A DNA stretch of 64,000 nucleotides, taken from contig JAZOPS010000051.1 of NCBI GenBank assembly GCA_045655645.1, positions 62,001 through 126,000 of the forward strand. The letters are read 5' to 3'. This DNA is from Fimenecus sp045655645 (lineage in GTDB: Bacteria > Bacillota > Clostridia > Oscillospirales > Acutalibacteraceae). Positions 39,457-47,088 of this stretch are shown piece after piece; the first letter of the stretch is position 1; every line of letters starts with the position of its first letter. Under the pieces are notes generated by a model. It searched no databases. It saw only the letters and a program-made list of their open reading frames with translations, and had not been told where the DNA came from. Made by a program: the position numbers and the translations under genes.

Positions 39457-40285
39457 CTCTGTATTTTTGGATAATTCTTTCCAACTGATAGTTCAAACCG
39501 TCATAAACGATATTATCTATAATCGGTGTGAACCTATTGAATGTTACATTTTGCATTACTGTTGTAAGCTCGCCAACAGATAGCCTTATTGAGATTTTTG
39601 CGTCTTCTTCTATATTCTGTGAATTCTTGAACGGATTAAACGAGCCTAACTTTATATCGTCTTTGTAATCGTCAAAAGCATCAAGAAAATAGACAACACG
39701 ACCTAATTGATAGCCAAACTTTCGGCTTTTTTCTGCTAATTCTTCGTCTTCGTCAAAAGAGAATAACCAAGCAAGCATTTTAGCCGTCGGGTCTGCTGAT
39801 TTATCAAGGCTTATTTCATTATCTTTCTCGACTTCAAACTGCTCTTGCATTCCCTTTTCAATTGTTTTGTAAACTTTGGGTTGCTTTTTGATTGCTTTAT
39901 TTTTAAGCAAAACAAAATAAGGCAAGAGAAAATACAAAAACAACTTTTTAAATGTTTTGCTATCGTTAAGATTATCTTTTAGTTTAAAATATGCCAGAAT
40001 TACTGTGATGGCGCTTGCTTTTTTATAGACATCACTATAACAAGTGATTTTTAAACATTTTTTGCAAGGATTAAATGTGCAACGGGATTGTTCGGCATTT
40101 GTTTTAACATTTCTTATCCCCATTTTATAGAGCACATAAAAAGCACCGTCATAGCTTAAAAGAAATCGTGACAAGAGCCCATATTCTTTGCCCATTTCTT
40201 TGCAAAGGGTACAATAAACACCCTTATAGGCTTCATAATCTTTAATTTTAAGTTCAGGTTTATAAGCAGTTACATATCCGAACAT
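39440..40285 (-). CDS. DUF5685 family protein
   Basis: A 281-residue protein with the DUF5685 opening MFGYVTAYKPELK followed by YCTLCKEMGKEYG. Further Cys appear in CTFNPCKKCLKITCYSD (about residue 70), so a metal site formed by CxxC pairs is plausible. Helical throughout, with no signal peptide. Its function is not known; linkage to the Cys-tailed J-like protein by overlapping genes suggests a joint role, perhaps in metal-cluster or protein maturation. The stop overlaps the next gene. Confidence 0.85.
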   Translation of the reverse strand: MFGYVTAYKPELKIKDYEAYKGVYCTLCKEMGKEYGLLSRFLLSYDGAFYVLYKMGIRNVKTNAEQSRCTFNPCKKCLKITCYSDVYKKASAITVILAYFKLKDNLNDSKTFKKLFLYFLLPYFVLLKNKAIKKQPKVYKTIEKGMQEQFEVEKDNEISLDKSADPTAKMLAWLFSFDEDEELAEKSRKFGYQLGRVVYFLDAFDDYKDDIKLGSFNPFKNSQNIEEDAKISIRLSVGELTTVMQNVTFNRFTPIIDNIVYDGLNYQLERIIQKYRGEKSD

Positions 40286-40288
40286 AAA

Positions 40289-41146
40289 TTATTTTGAAAT
40301 CCCCTTTAATACGGTTTTTGCAACAAATGGTTTGTTCATTGTATAAATGTGAATGCCGTTAACACCATTTTCTAAAAGTTCGTTAATTTGTGTTATTGCA
40401 TAGTCAAGACCTGCTTTTTCAAGGTCGGTTGGACTATCTTTATATTTTTCAAGGAAGTCACTCACCTTTTCAGGAATTTTTGTGCCTGAAAGGCTAATGA
40501 TACGGTCAATTTGCTTTATATTAGTTATTGGCATTATTCCCGCAAATATGGGTGCGTAAATTCCCTTTTTTCTAACCTTTTCTAAAAAATCATAGAAGAT
40601 TTTGTTATCATAGAAAAGTTGCGTAATAAAGAAATCAACACCACAATCAAATTTGATTTTCAAGTTATCAATATCTTTTTCTAAACTATCACATTCAGGG
40701 TGGCATTCGGGATAACATGCACCACCGATATCAAAATAACCATATTCTTTTATGTGTGAAACCAAATCACTTGCATAAGTATAATATTCACCTTGGGGTT
40801 TCACGAAGTCTTTAGGAATATCGCCACGCATAGCGAGAATATTATCAATATTGTTTTCTTTAAGTGTGTTGAGAATACTGTCGATTTTATCTTTTGGAGT
40901 TGATGCACAAGTTAAGTGTGCCAATGCCGTTGTGTCTAACTTATTTTTAATGAGTGATGCGATTTTTGTTGTATACTGGCTTGTGCCACCGCCTGCACCA
41001 TAAGTAACACTCATAAAATCGGGATTAAAAGCAGCTAATTCACGAACTGACCATTCAATGCTGTCAAATGCAGAGTCAGTTTTTGGAGGAAAAACCTCAA
41101 AGGAAACTAACTGGTCTTTAACCATAAGTTTTTCAGTAATTCTCAT
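40289..41146 (-). CDS. metF: 5,10-methylenetetrahydrofolate reductase
   Basis: A 285-residue MTHFR TIM-barrel enzyme reducing methylene-THF to methyl-THF for methionine synthesis or C1 metabolism. Visible marks are VSFEVFPPKTD (catalytic Glu), MSVTYGAGGG, LAHLTCAS, LAMRGDIP and GVDFFITQLFYD. It lacks the eukaryotic regulatory half. I set the start at ATG 41146, since an ATG three codons earlier directly abuts the SD AAGGTGA. It is first in the operon that ends with radC. The nearby transhydrogenase-like genes could supply reducing equivalents, but that link is inference. Confidence 0.92.
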   Translation of the reverse strand: MRITEKLMVKDQLVSFEVFPPKTDSAFDSIEWSVRELAAFNPDFMSVTYGAGGGTSQYTTKIASLIKNKLDTTALAHLTCASTPKDKIDSILNTLKENNIDNILAMRGDIPKDFVKPQGEYYTYASDLVSHIKEYGYFDIGGACYPECHPECDSLEKDIDNLKIKFDCGVDFFITQLFYDNKIFYDFLEKVRKKGIYAPIFAGIMPITNIKQIDRIISLSGTKIPEKVSDFLEKYKDSPTDLEKAGLDYAITQINELLENGVNGIHIYTMNKPFVAKTVLKGISK

Positions 41147-41163
41147 ATCATTCACCTTGAATT

Positions 41164-41192
41164 ATAATAGCATATTTGAAAAATTTTAGCAA
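41164..41192 (-). promoter_or_regulatory. Sigma-A-type promoter for the metF-radC operon
   Basis: TTGCTA (41187-41192), 17-bp spacer, TATTAT (41164-41169) in the minus-strand sense, just ahead of the metF SD. Confidence 0.65.
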
Positions 41193-41231
41193 GATAATGA
41201 TTATTTATTTACATATTATTTACAAAAAAGA

Positions 41232-41256
41232 GGGCGATTGGTGAATCGCCCCTACA
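41232..41256 (-). terminator. Palindromic repeat acting as terminator of the transhydrogenase-like operon
   Basis: On the minus strand, GGGCGATT-CACC-AATCGCCC is followed by TCTTTTTT, 3 bp after the stop of the 876-residue gene. The same palindrome with a CCCCTACA flank recurs at 50509, 50841, 61247, 62347 and in degenerate form near 62400, so it is also a member of a dispersed repeat family. Confidence 0.8.
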
Positions 41257-41259
41257 ATA

Positions 41260-43890
41260 TTATTTAAAAAGTTTGCTTGCGTTGATGATGTCGTCGTTTA
41301 TGACTTTGCCTGTTGGAGTTGCATTGACTGCTTTTTCTGCTTCGGCAGTTAAGTCACTATATGGTGAGTAGAGTTTGTTGTTTACATATTCTGCAGAGCT
41401 AACGCTATTAAAGATTGCGTTTTGCACTCTCTTGTTACCATATTTATCAAAGAATGTTCCGTTTTCACAATATGTGGAAGTTTCAATTGCATTTTCACAT
41501 TCCCCATTATACTGTGGAACACTAAGCTTTGAAATTGCGTAGTAGTTTGCATCTGTTTCTTTGGCAGTTGTAAAGATTTGCTTTTTATTTTCTTCTGCAT
41601 ACTTTTTAAGAACAAAGGCTGTTTCTGTTGAAGTTCTGCCACTTATTACGATTGTATCATTTTTAAGTAATGCATCGAAATCAATTGTTTGTTTTTGCTC
41701 GTTGAGTACGCCAAAACGACCACCTTTACAAAGAATACCATTGCCAACAGGTAATGCTCGGGTAACAGTTGAGCCAATATAACGATAATCAATATCGCAA
41801 AGGTTTGAACAGTTTGTGCAAATACTGATTTTTGAATTTTCTTTAACAGAAACACTCTTTGTAAATGAAGTTTTTTCGCGTAATGCACCTGTTGGGCAGA
41901 GTGCAACGCATTGACCACAAGCAATACATTCAGTTTCTTTGAGATGTTTACCTAACTCTGGCTCAACAAAGGTGTTAAATCCGCGGTTTATAAGTCCGAT
42001 TGCGGATTTGCCCATAACTTCTTCGCAAACTCTTACACAAAGTCCGCAAAGGATGCATTTATCTGTATTTCTACTGATTAAATCATTTGCATTTTCCTGA
42101 TTACGGTTATGCTTTTCACCTGCAAATCTTGATGGCTTTACATCATAATCATTTGCATAGGAAATAAGTTTACATTCAAAGTAATCGTGACAACCACATT
42201 CAAGGCAACGATTTGCCTCTTTTTTAGCCTGTTCTTCGGTGAAACCGAAATTCACTTCTTTAAAGTTTGTTTTTCTGTCGGTAGGTGCCATGTGTGGCAT
42301 TTTTGCTCTTGAAGATTTTTCATATTTCGAATAATCAATAGCGTTGCTATTCTGCTCAACAAAATATGGCTTCTTGTATCCTATTGTTTCGCCGTTTAAA
42401 TATCTGTCGATTACAACGGATGCTTTCTGAGCCTCACCGATTGCTGCGATTGCAATATCAGCACCCTTATTTGTAGCATCACCTACTGCAAACACGCCGT
42501 CAAGTGATGTTGTAAATCGGCTTTCATCTGCTGAAATTGTATTTTTACGAGTTGCTTCAAGGCTTTCAAAACCGTTAAGATTCGGATACTGACCGATTGC
42601 CATAATCACTGAATCAAGCTCGATTGTTTCGGTTGCGCCTTCAATTGCAACAGGTCTGCGACGACCACTTTCGTCAGGCTCGCCGAGTTCCATTTTTTGG
42701 AGTACAACGCCGTTGAGTTTACCATTTTCGCCTGTAAATTCAATAGGATTTGTAAGGAATTTATATACTACGCCCTCTTCTTCTGACTCAAGAATTTCTT
42801 GAGGATCAGCAGGCATTTCGTCCTTTGTACGACGATAAATAACATAAACATTTTCTGCACCAAGACGCACAGCAACACGGCAAGCGTCCATTGCTGTGTT
42901 ACCGCCACCGCAGACTGCAACATTTTTACCGATTTTAGGTCTATTACCAAGGGCAACTTCACGAAGGAAGTCGATTCCACCCCATACGCCGTCAAGGTCT
43001 TCACCCTGAACTCGCATTTTACTGCTGTTCCAAGCACCGATTGCAACAAGAGTCGCATGAAAATCATTCTTAATTTCTTCAAATGTGATGTCTTTACCGA
43101 TATTTACGTTGTTTTTGAGTGTAACACCCATATCTTCAATAAGCTTGATTTCTTTATCAAGAACTGCTTTTGGAAGTCTGTATTCAGGGATACCATAACG
43201 AAGCATACCGCCCATTTTTGGCATCTGTTCAAATACAGTTACACTGTGTCCCTGTTTACAAAGGAAATATGCTGCTGTAAGACCTGCAGGGCCACCACCG
43301 ATAATTGCAACTTTTTTGTTTGTATTAGGTTCGATTTCAGGAATATATGTTTCACCGTGCAAGTCCATATCGGCAACAAAACTTTTAAGAAATGCGATTG
43401 AAATCGGCTCATCAACATACTGTCTGCGACATTGTTTTTCACAAGGATGAGGACAAATTCTGCCGATTGATGCAGGAAGCGGCAATTTTTCTTTAATAAG
43501 CTTAACTGCCTCTGTATATTCACCGTTAGCAATAAGTCCAACATATCCCTGACAGTTTGTTCCTGCAGGACAAGCCTTACTGCAAGGTGCAACACAGTCG
43601 CCTGTATGGTCAGAGAGTAAAAGTTCAAGAGCAACCTTTCGTGATGCCTTTACTCGTTCAGTCTGTGTATGTACTACCATACCTTCAGCTACTTTTGTTG
43701 AACAAGCACGAAGGAGTTTCGGAATACCCTCAACCTCAACTGTACACAGTCCACAAGCACCGTAAAGTTCAACTCTGCCATCATAACAGAGATTAGGAAT
43801 TTTTATTCCGTTCTGTGTGGCAACATTGAGTATTGTTGAGCCTTCTTGTGCTTCTATCTTTTTTCCGTCAATAGTTAATGTAATACTCAA
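41260..43890 (-). CDS. StnC-like iron-sulfur flavoprotein (NuoG-type N-terminus plus GltD-type domain)
   Basis: An 876-residue subunit. A [2Fe-2S] ferredoxin domain (1-80; CYDGRVELYGACGLC) is followed by a HxxxC-type Cys region, then a glutamate-synthase-small-subunit-like FAD/NAD(P)H domain (about 110-515; GGGPAGLTAAY and CGGGNTAMDACR). Two [4Fe-4S] motifs (CILCGLCVRVC, CIACGQCVALC; about 600-675) come next, then a molybdopterin-oxidoreductase-type CTNCSNLC Fe4S4 segment without any molybdenum domain. With the NuoF- and NuoE-like genes it matches the StnABC layout of Sporomusa, an electron-bifurcating NAD/NADP/ferredoxin transhydrogenase. The substrate pair is inferred. Confidence 0.78.
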   Translation of the reverse strand: MSITLTIDGKKIEAQEGSTILNVATQNGIKIPNLCYDGRVELYGACGLCTVEVEGIPKLLRACSTKVAEGMVVHTQTERVKASRKVALELLLSDHTGDCVAPCSKACPAGTNCQGYVGLIANGEYTEAVKLIKEKLPLPASIGRICPHPCEKQCRRQYVDEPISIAFLKSFVADMDLHGETYIPEIEPNTNKKVAIIGGGPAGLTAAYFLCKQGHSVTVFEQMPKMGGMLRYGIPEYRLPKAVLDKEIKLIEDMGVTLKNNVNIGKDITFEEIKNDFHATLVAIGAWNSSKMRVQGEDLDGVWGGIDFLREVALGNRPKIGKNVAVCGGGNTAMDACRVAVRLGAENVYVIYRRTKDEMPADPQEILESEEEGVVYKFLTNPIEFTGENGKLNGVVLQKMELGEPDESGRRRPVAIEGATETIELDSVIMAIGQYPNLNGFESLEATRKNTISADESRFTTSLDGVFAVGDATNKGADIAIAAIGEAQKASVVIDRYLNGETIGYKKPYFVEQNSNAIDYSKYEKSSRAKMPHMAPTDRKTNFKEVNFGFTEEQAKKEANRCLECGCHDYFECKLISYANDYDVKPSRFAGEKHNRNQENANDLISRNTDKCILCGLCVRVCEEVMGKSAIGLINRGFNTFVEPELGKHLKETECIACGQCVALCPTGALREKTSFTKSVSVKENSKISICTNCSNLCDIDYRYIGSTVTRALPVGNGILCKGGRFGVLNEQKQTIDFDALLKNDTIVISGRTSTETAFVLKKYAEENKKQIFTTAKETDANYYAISKLSVPQYNGECENAIETSTYCENGTFFDKYGNKRVQNAIFNSVSSAEYVNNKLYSPYSDLTAEAEKAVNATPTGKVINDDIINASKLFK

Positions 43891-45636
43891 TTATTTCACC
43901 TCCACAGCATTAAAGCGACAAACTGATACACAGTTGCCACATTTAATACATTTTTCCATATCAATAACATGAGCATTTTTGACTGTTCCGCTGATTGCAC
44001 CAACAGGACATTTCTTTGCACAGAGTGTACAGCCTTTACAAGCATCTGCATTAATTTCAAACCTGAGAAGACTTGTACATTCGTGTGCAGCACATTTTTT
44101 ATCGACAATATGCTCAACATATTCGTTTTTAAAGTATTTCAAAGTTGTAAGAACAGGGTTTGGCGCTGTCTGACCAAGTCCACACAATGCACCGTCTTTA
44201 ATTGCAAGACAAAGTTCTTCTAAAAGTTCAATGTCTTCTTCCTTACCGTTACCCTCTGTAATACGAGTAAGAATTTCAAGCATACGCTTTGTACCCAGAC
44301 GACAATGAACACATTTACCACAAGATTCTTTTGCAGTAAAATCAAGGAAAAAACGAGCCATTTCAACCATGCAAGTGCTGTCATCCATAACAACCATGCC
44401 GCCTGAACCCATAATTGCACCAGTAGCCGATAATGCTTTATAGTCAATTACGGTATCAAGTAATTCGGCAGGGATACAACCACCTGACGGGCCACCCATC
44501 TGTACAGCCTTGAAGTTTTTGTCATTTTTGATACCGCCACCGATGTCAAAAATAACATCGCGTAAGGTTTTACCCATTGGGATTTCAACAAGTCCACCGC
44601 GTTTGATTTTACCTGTAAGAGCAAAAACCTTTGTACCCTTGCTCTTTTCTGTACCCATTGATGAGAAAGCGTTTCCACCGTTGAGTATAATCCAACTTAC
44701 ATTAGCAAATGTTTCAACATTATTGATATTTGATGGTTTGTGCCAATAACCTGACTGTGCAGGGAATGGTGGTTTAAGTCGAGGCATACCACGAGAACCT
44801 TCAAGAGACTCAATAAGTGCTGTCTCTTCACCACATACAAATGCACCTGCACCTGCTTTGATTCTAAAATCGCAAGAAAATGAAGTACCCATAATATTCT
44901 TACCGATAAAACCATTTGCTTTGGCTTGGTCGATAGCATTTTGTAATCTGCGAATTGCGAGTGGATATTCTGCTCGGACATAGACGATTGCTTCACTAGC
45001 ACCTATTGCATAAGCACCGATGAGCATACCTTCAATAAGGTTGTGTGGGTCACTCTCTATAACTGCTCTGTCCATAAATGCACCCGGGTCACCCTCGTCA
45101 GCATTACAAATTAGATATTTTGTTTCGTCCTTTGACTGACGGGCAGCATTCCACTTAAACCATGTAGGGAAACCTGCACCACCACGACCTGCAAGACCTG
45201 AAATCTTGATTTCTTCGATTACATCTTCAGGTGACATTGTTGTAAGGACTTTTTGGAGTGCCTTATATCCGTCGTCGTTTGTATAATCCTCAATGATTTC
45301 AGGGTTAATCACACCACAATGACGGAGAGCAATTCTTGTCTGCTTATCCAAAAAAGATTTATCATCGTCGCTTATTTCATATTCATTTACCGATATTAAA
45401 TCATTGCTATTAACTGCATTTGCGATTTTCTCTGCAATTTCACTGTTAACTTTTACAAATCTGTGAAGTCCGTCATCAGCATAAACATCAACGATAGGTT
45501 CGAGGTAGCACATACCAATACAACCAGTTACGGTAAGATGATTATTATTCAAATCAAGGGTTGAATTTAAAATGTCATATACTTTTTGAGCACCTGCAGC
45601 AATACCACAACTGCCTTGTCCAACTGCTATTTTCAT
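43891..45636 (-). CDS. NuoF/HydB/StnB-like FMN subunit
   Basis: A 581-residue subunit. An N-terminal thioredoxin-like [2Fe-2S] domain (GQGSCG and CIGMC) is followed by a NuoF flavin/NADH domain with GRGGAGFPTWFKW and CNADEGDPGAFMDR, then ESCGKCVHCRLGT for a [4Fe-4S] cluster. Two C-terminal ferredoxin clusters follow (CKGCTLCAKKCP, CIKCGNCVSVC). This is the bifurcating-type NuoF found in HydB and StnB. It abuts the 876-residue gene with no gap and overlaps the NuoE-like gene by four bases, indicating a stoichiometric complex. Confidence 0.88.
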   Translation of the reverse strand: MKIAVGQGSCGIAAGAQKVYDILNSTLDLNNNHLTVTGCIGMCYLEPIVDVYADDGLHRFVKVNSEIAEKIANAVNSNDLISVNEYEISDDDKSFLDKQTRIALRHCGVINPEIIEDYTNDDGYKALQKVLTTMSPEDVIEEIKISGLAGRGGAGFPTWFKWNAARQSKDETKYLICNADEGDPGAFMDRAVIESDPHNLIEGMLIGAYAIGASEAIVYVRAEYPLAIRRLQNAIDQAKANGFIGKNIMGTSFSCDFRIKAGAGAFVCGEETALIESLEGSRGMPRLKPPFPAQSGYWHKPSNINNVETFANVSWIILNGGNAFSSMGTEKSKGTKVFALTGKIKRGGLVEIPMGKTLRDVIFDIGGGIKNDKNFKAVQMGGPSGGCIPAELLDTVIDYKALSATGAIMGSGGMVVMDDSTCMVEMARFFLDFTAKESCGKCVHCRLGTKRMLEILTRITEGNGKEEDIELLEELCLAIKDGALCGLGQTAPNPVLTTLKYFKNEYVEHIVDKKCAAHECTSLLRFEINADACKGCTLCAKKCPVGAISGTVKNAHVIDMEKCIKCGNCVSVCRFNAVEVK

Positions 45637-46127
45637 TCTGCATTCTCCCCTTTCTGTAATTCTTTGAAAATGCTGATTACTTTTTCAGGAGTGAGAGAAC
45701 CATAAGTTTCATCGTTAATCATCATTACAGGTGATAAACTGCAGCAACCTAAACATGCTACATTTTTAAGTGTAAAAAGTCCGTCAGCAGTTGTTTCGCC
45801 GTCTTTAATACCTAAATATTCATTGATTGTTTTTTCAATCTGCAATGAGCCGTTAACATGGCACGCTGTACCCTGACAAAGCATAATAAGATATTTACCC
45901 ACAGGCTGTAAACGGAACTGTGAATAGAATGTTGCAACACCCATAATTTTTGTTACTTTAATCCCTGTTCTTTGAGAGATATATAAAATCACATCAACAG
46001 GCAAATATCCATAAATATCCTGTGCATTCTGTAATATAGTAATAAGGCTACCTGCTACGGTGGCATATTTTTCTAAACAAGGTTCAAGAAGTGAAAAATC
46101 ATTGTTTTTCTGACAGTTGCAGTTCAT
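45633..46127 (-). CDS. NuoE/HydC/StnA-like [2Fe-2S] subunit
   Basis: A 164-residue thioredoxin-like [2Fe-2S] subunit. Ligands are CQGTAC (about residue 90) and CLGCC (about 127), with the GVATFYSQFRLQPVG segment typical of NuoE. It passes electrons to or from the FMN of the partner NuoF-like subunit. It is the first gene of the three-gene operon, with SD GGAGG and a clear promoter. No hydrogenase catalytic subunit (H-cluster) follows, so the complex is not a HydABC hydrogenase in this window. Confidence 0.9.
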   Translation of the reverse strand: MNCNCQKNNDFSLLEPCLEKYATVAGSLITILQNAQDIYGYLPVDVILYISQRTGIKVTKIMGVATFYSQFRLQPVGKYLIMLCQGTACHVNGSLQIEKTINEYLGIKDGETTADGLFTLKNVACLGCCSLSPVMMINDETYGSLTPEKVISIFKELQKGENAE

Positions 46128-46156
46128 AACAAACCTCCGAAAATTAAACTATATAT

Positions 46157-46185
46157 ATAATAATATAATCCACTTATTTTTTCAA
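46157..46185 (-). promoter_or_regulatory. Promoter for the transhydrogenase-like operon
   Basis: TTGAAA (46180-46185), 17-bp spacer, TATTAT (46157-46162) in the minus-strand sense. It is divergent from the PHP promoter, with the two -35 boxes about 30 bp apart. Confidence 0.65.
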
Positions 46186-46215
46186 ATATAAAATGTTGTA
46201 AATGTGAAAAAAATA

Positions 46216-46244
46216 TCGACTTTATGAAGAAAAAAGTATATAAT
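46216..46244 (+). promoter_or_regulatory. Promoter for the PHP gene
   Basis: TCGACT (46216-46221), 17-bp spacer, TATAAT (46239-46244). It overlaps an in-frame ATG at 46224, which therefore cannot be the start of the mRNA's coding region. Confidence 0.65.
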
Positions 46245-46277
46245 AAATATAAACAAATTTATGAATGGGGAATTATT

Positions 46278-46958
46278 TTGAAAAAGTATTTATATGAAAT
46301 GCATTTTCACACAAAAAACACAAGTAACTGTGCCAATGTGCCAGCAGAAATTGCAGTTGAAGAATATATTAAAGCAGGATATGACGGGATTATTGTTACT
46401 GACCATTTGAGTCCATCAACTTATATGAATTTCGGTCGTGAATTGATGTCTTGGAAGAAAAAAGTTGACTTTTTCTTGCGTGGTTATAAAAAAGCTCTTG
46501 AAACTGCAAACGGAAGAATAAATGTGCTTTTGGGTATGGAATTAAGATTCAAAACAAGCGAGGGTGAAAACGATTATCTTGTTTATGGAATTACAGAAGA
46601 GTTTTTATATTCATACCCCAATTTGCTCAACATGAACAGTAAAACTTTTTATAAATTAGCACAAAAAAATGGATTTTTAGTATTTCAGGCTCACCCATTC
46701 AGAGTTGGTATGAAAGTCACTAATCCAAAGTGTCTTGATGGTGTTGAAATCTTTAATGGTAACCCAAGACACAACTCAAGCAATGATATTGCCGAAATGT
46801 GGGCAAAAAAATATGACCTTATGGTCACATCAGGTTCGGATTACCATGAAATTGAAGATTTGGGGTCTGGTGGAATATGGTTTAATAAAGAGATTAAGAA
46901 TAATAAAACTTTAGTTGAAGAATTGTTAAAGAAAGATTATGAAATAAAGAGAAAATAA
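46278..46958 (+). CDS. PHP-domain metallophosphoesterase-like protein
   Basis: A 226-residue cytoplasmic PHP-domain protein, probably a divalent-metal phosphoesterase. The metal motifs are EMHFHTKNT near the N-terminus, IIVTDHLSP and FQAHPFRVGM, with TSGSDYHEIED near the end. I place the start at TTG 46278 (GGGG seven bases upstream), because the upstream in-frame ATG at 46224 lies inside the promoter. The natural substrate is unknown; related small PHP proteins act on nucleotides or histidinol phosphate. It is monocistronic with a terminator. Confidence 0.82.
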   Translation: MKKYLYEMHFHTKNTSNCANVPAEIAVEEYIKAGYDGIIVTDHLSPSTYMNFGRELMSWKKKVDFFLRGYKKALETANGRINVLLGMELRFKTSEGENDYLVYGITEEFLYSYPNLLNMNSKTFYKLAQKNGFLVFQAHPFRVGMKVTNPKCLDGVEIFNGNPRHNSSNDIAEMWAKKYDLMVTSGSDYHEIEDLGSGGIWFNKEIKNNKTLVEELLKKDYEIKRK

Positions 46959-46977
46959 AATTTGCGAGATTTTTGAC

Positions 46978-47008
46978 TGAGGGATAATTAATATCCCTCA
47001 TTTTTTTT
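46978..47008 (+). terminator. Terminator after the PHP gene
   Basis: A 9-bp stem TGAGGGATA/TATCCCTCA with a 5-nt loop and eight T residues. Confidence 0.93.
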
Positions 47009-47040
47009 ACAAAAAACTTAAATCACGTATAAACAAGCAA

Positions 47041-47069
47041 GAAAAAAGGGACTTAAAAAAGTCCCTTTT
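47041..47069 (-). terminator. Terminator after the LRR-dockerin gene
   Basis: An 11-bp stem AAAAGGGACTT/AAGTCCCTTTT with a 4-nt loop and T-run on the minus strand, 20 bp after the stop codon at 47089. Confidence 0.88.
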
Positions 47070-47088
47070 ACATATAATTTTCAATTTA

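Noticed and set aside
43891..46127. HydABC-type [FeFe] hydrogenase
   Set aside because: The NuoE/NuoF-like genes are followed by a GltD-fusion subunit with no H-cluster Cys motifs, so a hydrogenase is not supported in this window.
46224..46277. ATG at 46224 as the start of the PHP gene
   Set aside because: It lies between the -35 and -10 boxes of the predicted promoter and has no SD. TTG 46278 has one.
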